DNA from: Saprospiraceae bacterium
Lineage (GTDB): Bacteria > Bacteroidota > Bacteroidia > Chitinophagales > Saprospiraceae
NCBI GenBank assembly: GCA_020852155.1
Contig: JADZBJ010000087.1
Coordinates: 1-9,851, forward strand
DNA: 9,851 bases
Direction of reading: 5' to 3'
Shown here: piece by piece, positions 6,351 to 9,851 of the stretch
Numbering within the stretch: the stretch's first letter is position 1
Layout of the letters: the number at the start of each line of letters is the position of its first letter
Program-made: the position numbers and the translations under genes
Notes under the pieces: model-generated
What the model was told of the DNA's origin: nothing
Database searches by the model: none
Seen by the model: the letters and a program-made list of their open reading frames with translations, nothing else

Positions 6351-7834
6351 CAGATTTGGCTGGCGGTTTTTTCATTTCGAATGGCACTTGGTCGCAGCAG
6401 TTTCAACAACACGCCTCCTAACACTGTAATCGCGCCAATAGTGGCCGTTTTAACAATGAAGTTCCAATCTAACAGGGAAATAACAATATAGTTGGCGGCA
6501 ACAACCCAACCGACAAATGCTGCCATGCGAATCAAAGTGTTTGTGCCGGGCTTAAATCGAAACTCGCGCATCGTCAGCCAAATCATGGCCAGCGCAATGA
6601 ACGTTTGCGTGCCGAGTGTAGCCAGCGTCGCCCCGAACGCCTTCCATTGAGGCACCAGCGTCAGGTTGAGCAACAACTCAAGGGCGATCCCCACGACAAA
6701 AAAACGATTCAGAGTAGCCAGCCGCTCGCGAGCCGTGAGTAACGCGCCAAAGATGTACATCAGGCAAACCGGAACAAATGTCAGCATCAGCCATCCGATC
6801 ACATCGGCGCGATAGGTCGAATGTTTTTCAGCGTGCATCATCCAGGTCATCAGGTCATAACGGGCAAAATAGACAAATACCGACAGCCCGACGCTGCAAA
6901 CCCAAATCAGTTGAACGCTCAGCGACAATAAGGGCCTGACTGCCGCGCCCGTTGCGTCATCTTTTAACTGGCGCGAAAACATGGGCAACAACAAGGCTGA
7001 AAATAAATACCCGAACATGTTGGCCGCATCCAGCAAGCGGTAGGCACCGGCAAATACTTCGGCATGGGCAGCGCCATCAGGCAGAATGCGCTCCAGCAAA
7101 ATGGCATCCAGCCGCGTATAGGCCGACATCAGCAGAATGACCAACGCGTAAGGCAGACTTTTGCGCAGCAAAGCCCTGATTTGCAGCCAGCCCGTGCGCC
7201 ACGTACCCGAAAACCAGGAAGGCCAAATAGAAAACGTTGCCTTCCGCCGCAGTAAAACAAACACAACGGTTGTCGTAATCACCCAGGCCAGCGTTTGCAT
7301 CCAGGCAAAAGCCATCACAGATACGCCCGACGACGATGCCCACAGCAAGCCGCCGCAGGTGATCAGCATCAGGAGTTTATCCAAAGAAGACAGAAAAGAA
7401 TCAAGCCTGTAATGTCCAAGCCCGGACATGTTGGAGCGCAGGAAAAGGGTCATCTGCGCCAGGGCCTGATTGAGCAACAAAACGCCCAATAATGGCATGT
7501 CTGCCCACGAATAACCCATCACCAGCACAGCAATAAGCGGCGTCACCGTGAAATACAGCGCGCTTAGCGCCAGTTTGATCACAAAAAGGTTGGGAAAATA
7601 CTTGGGCAGCAGCTTGGGGTGCTGACTGATGTGTCGGTTGTTGAAATTTTGCAAACCGAAATCGCACAACACCTGAAAAAGATAGGCGACAAACAACAAG
7701 GCAAAATACCTCCCATATTCGTCGGCCGCGACGCGATTTTGCACACTCAGGTCAATGCCGAATATGAAAAAAGGCTTGACCATCAAATTGATGGCAACCA
7801 GAAAAACCAGGTTGATGACAAACTCGCGATTCAC
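6350..7834 (-). CDS. Polysaccharide/oligosaccharide flippase (Wzx/PST type, MOP superfamily)
   Basis: A 494-residue multi-pass membrane protein with about 12-14 hydrophobic segments (for example 7-26, 44-62, 84-106, 114-132, 152-168, 174-195, 226-242, 268-286, 303-323, 345-366, 375-394, 401-420, 436-455, 459-480), as expected for a MOP-superfamily exporter that flips lipid-linked sugars across the inner membrane. The N-terminal part KPFFIFGIDLSVQNRVAADE and the FGLQNFNNR stretch at 59-67 are typical of the Bacteroidota branch as I remember it. The start is GTG at 7834: the frame is open further upstream but has no ATG, and the family N-terminus begins here. It follows the RNA helicase by 84 bp with no TAnnTTTG box between them, so it may be transcribed with the helicase. 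Substrate is unknown; the sugar-lipid synthase at 1-399 suggests a compatible type of donor but is not adjacent. Confidence 0.85.
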   Translation of the reverse strand: MNREFVINLVFLVAINLMVKPFFIFGIDLSVQNRVAADEYGRYFALLFVAYLFQVLCDFGLQNFNNRHISQHPKLLPKYFPNLFVIKLALSALYFTVTPLIAVLVMGYSWADMPLLGVLLLNQALAQMTLFLRSNMSGLGHYRLDSFLSSLDKLLMLITCGGLLWASSSGVSVMAFAWMQTLAWVITTTVVFVLLRRKATFSIWPSWFSGTWRTGWLQIRALLRKSLPYALVILLMSAYTRLDAILLERILPDGAAHAEVFAGAYRLLDAANMFGYLFSALLLPMFSRQLKDDATGAAVRPLLSLSVQLIWVCSVGLSVFVYFARYDLMTWMMHAEKHSTYRADVIGWLMLTFVPVCLMYIFGALLTARERLATLNRFFVVGIALELLLNLTLVPQWKAFGATLATLGTQTFIALAMIWLTMREFRFKPGTNTLIRMAAFVGWVVAANYIVISLLDWNFIVKTATIGAITVLGGVLLKLLRPSAIRNEKTASQI

Positions 7835-7840
7835 AAGAGT

Positions 7841-7903
7841 GATGTGATGATGTAATAATAAGATGATGTGATGATGAGCAGTATTGCCACATCATCACAT
7901 CAT
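7841..7903. repeat. TGATG-rich intergenic repeat with a 14-bp inverted pair
   Basis: GATGTGATGATG occurs at 7841-7852 and again at 7865-7876 (24-bp period). The second copy, extended to ATGATGTGATGATG at 7863-7876, is perfectly complementary to CATCATCACATCAT at 7890-7903 across a 13-base loop. It fills most of the helicase-flippase gap. Neither strand shows a clear T-run after the stem, so it is not a classic terminator. It may be a simple-sequence intergenic element or an mRNA hairpin ahead of the GTG start. Confidence 0.7.
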
Positions 7904-7918
7904 TATATCCTCACATCC

Positions 7919-9604
7919 TCACTTTCGTTTTTTCGTTTTTTCGAATTTTTCAAAAAATTCGTCGCGATTGCCGCCCTTGCCTTTCTTTTCCTGCTTGGGC
8001 GCAGCATCGTCCACGCGAATTCGGCGGCCATTGATCGTGAATTCAGAAAGGCCGCGACGCACCATGCTGACAAATGATTCTTCGATATCGAAGTGCATGT
8101 AAGCGCGGTTCAGGTCAATATGACCGATGGCAGTACCCGGTACACGGAACGAGCGAGACAACATACGAATGAAGTCTTTTTTCGTTACGCCATCCATTTC
8201 ACCCACATTGATGAAAAGACGCACCATAACACCCTGTCGGCTGGCCTGTTGTTCCTTGGCGCGTTTGTCGCCTTTCGGATAAACATTGATATCCGGCGCG
8301 TTTTTGTAATACGACAAAAAGCGATTGAACTCCACGCTCGCAAAACGGCGAATGAGTTCTTCCTTGTCCAGGTCTTTCAATTCCTCGAAAATGCGGCCCA
8401 TAAACGGCTCGATTTCTGTGTAATGAACCTCTTGTTTGTGGATATTCTGGATAATGTGAAAAAGCTGTTGTTCACAGACTTCCATGCCCGTAGGGATGGT
8501 CATACGGTGAAAAACCGCTTTGTTTTTACGTTCGATCAGGCGCAGTTTTTCTTCGCCTTTTCCCGTAATGATGCTGATGCTGACGCCTGTTTTGCCGGCG
8601 CGACCTGTACGGCCGCTGCGGTGGGTGTAGGTTTCAACTTCATCCGGCACGCCGTAGTTGATGACGTGGCTGATGTTCTGCACATCAAGGCCGCGTGCTG
8701 CGACGTCGGTGGCGATGAGCAACTGCAGGTTGCCTTCACGGAAGCGCTGCATGACACGGTCGCGGTCGGCTTGCGCCAGGTCGCCGTGCAAGGCGTCGGC
8801 GTTGTAGCCGTCGCGGATCATCTGTTCGGCTACTTCCTGCGTTTCGATTTTGGTGCGGCAGAAAATCAGTCCGTAGATGCCCGGTGTAGCGTCCACGACG
8901 CGTTTCAGGGTAGAGAAACGGTCGTCAGCGCGGCACAGGTAGTAACGGTGCTCAATGTTTTCGTTGGTCTGGTTGCGTTTTCCGGTGCTTAACTCGACCG
9001 GATTGGCCATGTAGTTTGATGCGATACGACGCACCTCGTCGGGCATTGTGGCTGAAAAGAGCCAAATGGATTCGCGATTTTCACAAGCCGCCAGGATGAA
9101 ATCAATGGCCTCTTTGAAGCCCATATTGAGCATCTCGTCGGCTTCGTCCAGTACCAGGCGTTGCACACTGTCGAGGCGAATGGCTTTGCGTGTCATCAAG
9201 TCCATCAAACGGCCAGGCGTAGCGACGACGATTTGCGCGCCGGCCTTGATTTGGCGAATTTGATTTTCGATGCCTGCGCCGCCATAAACGGCTACGACCT
9301 TGTATTGGTGGGCAAATTGTGAATAATTCTCCAGGTCATGTGCGACCTGAACGCAGAGTTCGCGCGTTGGGCAAAGCACCAATGCCTGAACGGTATATTC
9401 ACGCGGTTCAATGCGCTGCAATAACGGCAGACCAAAGGCTGCGGTTTTGCCTGTTCCCGTCTGGGCCAGGGCAATAATATCCTGATCTGTTGAAAGGGCG
9501 ACGGGAATAACCAGCTCCTGCACAGGGGTGGGGGTCTCAAAACCCAGTTGGGAAATGCCTTGCAGGAGTTCGTCGGCAATACCCAGTTGTTGAAATGCTG
9601 TCAT
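7919..9604 (-). CDS. DEAD-box RNA helicase with C-terminal DbpA-type RNA-binding domain
   Basis: An ATP-dependent RNA helicase of 561 residues. All core motifs are present in order: Q motif with GFETPTPVQ (21-29), motif I AQTGTGKT (47-54), Ia PTREL (79-83), Ib TPGR (129-132), II DEAD (153-156), III SAT (184-186), V TDVAARGLD (299-307) and VI HRSGRTGRAG (328-337). Residues about 458-533 (VRLFINVGEMDGVTKKDFIRML to the INGRRIRVDDA end) match the DbpA RNA-binding fold, which in E. coli DbpA directs the enzyme to 23S rRNA helix 92 during large-subunit assembly; DeaD/CsdA-type helicases carry a related domain. A lysine-rich tail (about 538-561) ends the protein. The frame stays open upstream to a TTG at 9742, but that 46-residue extension spans the -7 promoter box and matches nothing, so ATG at 9604 (TAFQQLGIADELL) is chosen. 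Ribosome assembly or cold adaptation is the likely role. Confidence 0.93.
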   Translation of the reverse strand: MTAFQQLGIADELLQGISQLGFETPTPVQELVIPVALSTDQDIIALAQTGTGKTAAFGLPLLQRIEPREYTVQALVLCPTRELCVQVAHDLENYSQFAHQYKVVAVYGGAGIENQIRQIKAGAQIVVATPGRLMDLMTRKAIRLDSVQRLVLDEADEMLNMGFKEAIDFILAACENRESIWLFSATMPDEVRRIASNYMANPVELSTGKRNQTNENIEHRYYLCRADDRFSTLKRVVDATPGIYGLIFCRTKIETQEVAEQMIRDGYNADALHGDLAQADRDRVMQRFREGNLQLLIATDVAARGLDVQNISHVINYGVPDEVETYTHRSGRTGRAGKTGVSISIITGKGEEKLRLIERKNKAVFHRMTIPTGMEVCEQQLFHIIQNIHKQEVHYTEIEPFMGRIFEELKDLDKEELIRRFASVEFNRFLSYYKNAPDINVYPKGDKRAKEQQASRQGVMVRLFINVGEMDGVTKKDFIRMLSRSFRVPGTAIGHIDLNRAYMHFDIEESFVSMVRRGLSEFTINGRRIRVDDAAPKQEKKGKGGNRDEFFEKFEKTKKRK

Positions 9605-9851
9605 TAGAAGGCGCAAAGGTACGCAAAAAGCCTTGTCTTTCAGCCTATTATAAGGTGTGAACTGTATGCAAAAGATCGAAAAAAATCGTTTTGGGGCGTT
9701 TTTCGGGAAAATTTTGTTTCCAAAGATGCTTTTACAAGACAAAAAAACGGGCGTGAGAGGGTAAAACGTCGGGTTTGGAGAAATTTTATTCTTCCAATAG
9801 CCTACCCGAAATGTGAAACAGAAATCAGATTCACCGCTAACGCCGCTAAAA
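9605..9851. other. Intergenic sequence at the window end, no gene seen
   Basis: Apart from the helicase -7 box I find no open reading frame with a believable product, no RNA gene and no strong stem-loop here. The frame continuing the helicase upstream to 9742 is rejected as coding. The neighbouring gene must lie beyond the window. Confidence 0.6.
9614..9621 (-). promoter_or_regulatory. Bacteroidota -7 promoter box (TACCTTTG) for the RNA helicase
   Basis: The minus strand reads TACCTTTG followed by nine bases and then the ATG at 9604. With a start site five to seven bases after the box, the mRNA would have almost no 5' leader. No -33 TTG is seen at normal spacing. A TATAAT-like sequence occurs further upstream (about 9647-9652 on the minus strand), but that is not the usual Bacteroidota element. 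Confidence 0.5.

Noticed and set aside
7942..7961. A 9-bp palindrome (CGAATTTTT with AAAAATTCG) near the end of the helicase gene
   Set aside because: It lies in codons for the Phe/Glu/Lys-rich tail, where repeated TTC, GAA and AAA codons make such symmetry likely. No T-run follows it on the transcribed strand.
8093..8992. A 299-codon plus-strand open frame inside the RNA helicase
   Set aside because: It is antisense to the helicase motifs. The translation is low-complexity and matches no family.
9605..9742. N-terminal extension of the helicase from a TTG at 9742
   Set aside because: DEAD-box proteins of this type begin just before the Q motif, as the ATG at 9604 does, and the extension covers an exact promoter box.

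Overview
The window looks like a piece of a Bacteroidota chromosome, most likely from the Saprospiria or a neighbouring lineage. Three things point there. One gene encodes a secreted protein with SprB-type repeats and a C-terminal type IX secretion (T9SS) sorting domain. Four genes have an exact TAnnTTTG box upstream, the Bacteroidota vegetative -7 element. The starts lack Shine-Dalgarno sequences. Base composition is even across the window, and I see no transposase, integrase, tRNA, rRNA or CRISPR array.

Layout, left to right. Positions 1-399 (minus) hold the N-terminal half of a GT2 polyprenol-phosphate mannosyltransferase that runs off the window. Positions 517-1752 (minus) encode an HD phosphohydrolase domain fused to a Pycsar-effector-type transmembrane domain (PycTM/DUF5706). 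A divergent promoter region separates it from 1926-2792 (plus), a membrane-anchored protein with three PASTA domains. That gene converges, with a 20-bp gap, on 2813-4108 (minus), the SprB-repeat T9SS cargo protein. Next come 4232-6124 (minus), a long 630-residue PurF-type amidophosphoribosyltransferase; 6350-7834 (minus), a polysaccharide flippase starting at GTG; and 7919-9604 (minus), a DEAD-box RNA helicase with a DbpA-type RNA-binding domain. The last 247 bases hold no gene I can support.

The genes do not form one pathway. They are mostly cell-envelope functions (lipid-linked sugar synthesis, flippase, PASTA protein, secreted adhesin-like protein) mixed with housekeeping genes (purine synthesis, RNA helicase). 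Only the helicase-flippase pair (84-bp gap) and perhaps the HD-PycTM/mannosyltransferase pair look as if they could be co-transcribed.

Two items deserve most attention. One is a 164-bp, almost gene-free, nearly perfect inverted repeat (6177-6340) filling the gap between the flippase stop and the purF promoter; one of its arms can alternatively fold into a short hairpin on the flippase stop codon. The other is the orphan HD-PycTM protein, which carries the membrane module of Pycsar anti-phage effectors but has no nucleotide cyclase beside it. I do not see a complete new defence or mobile system.
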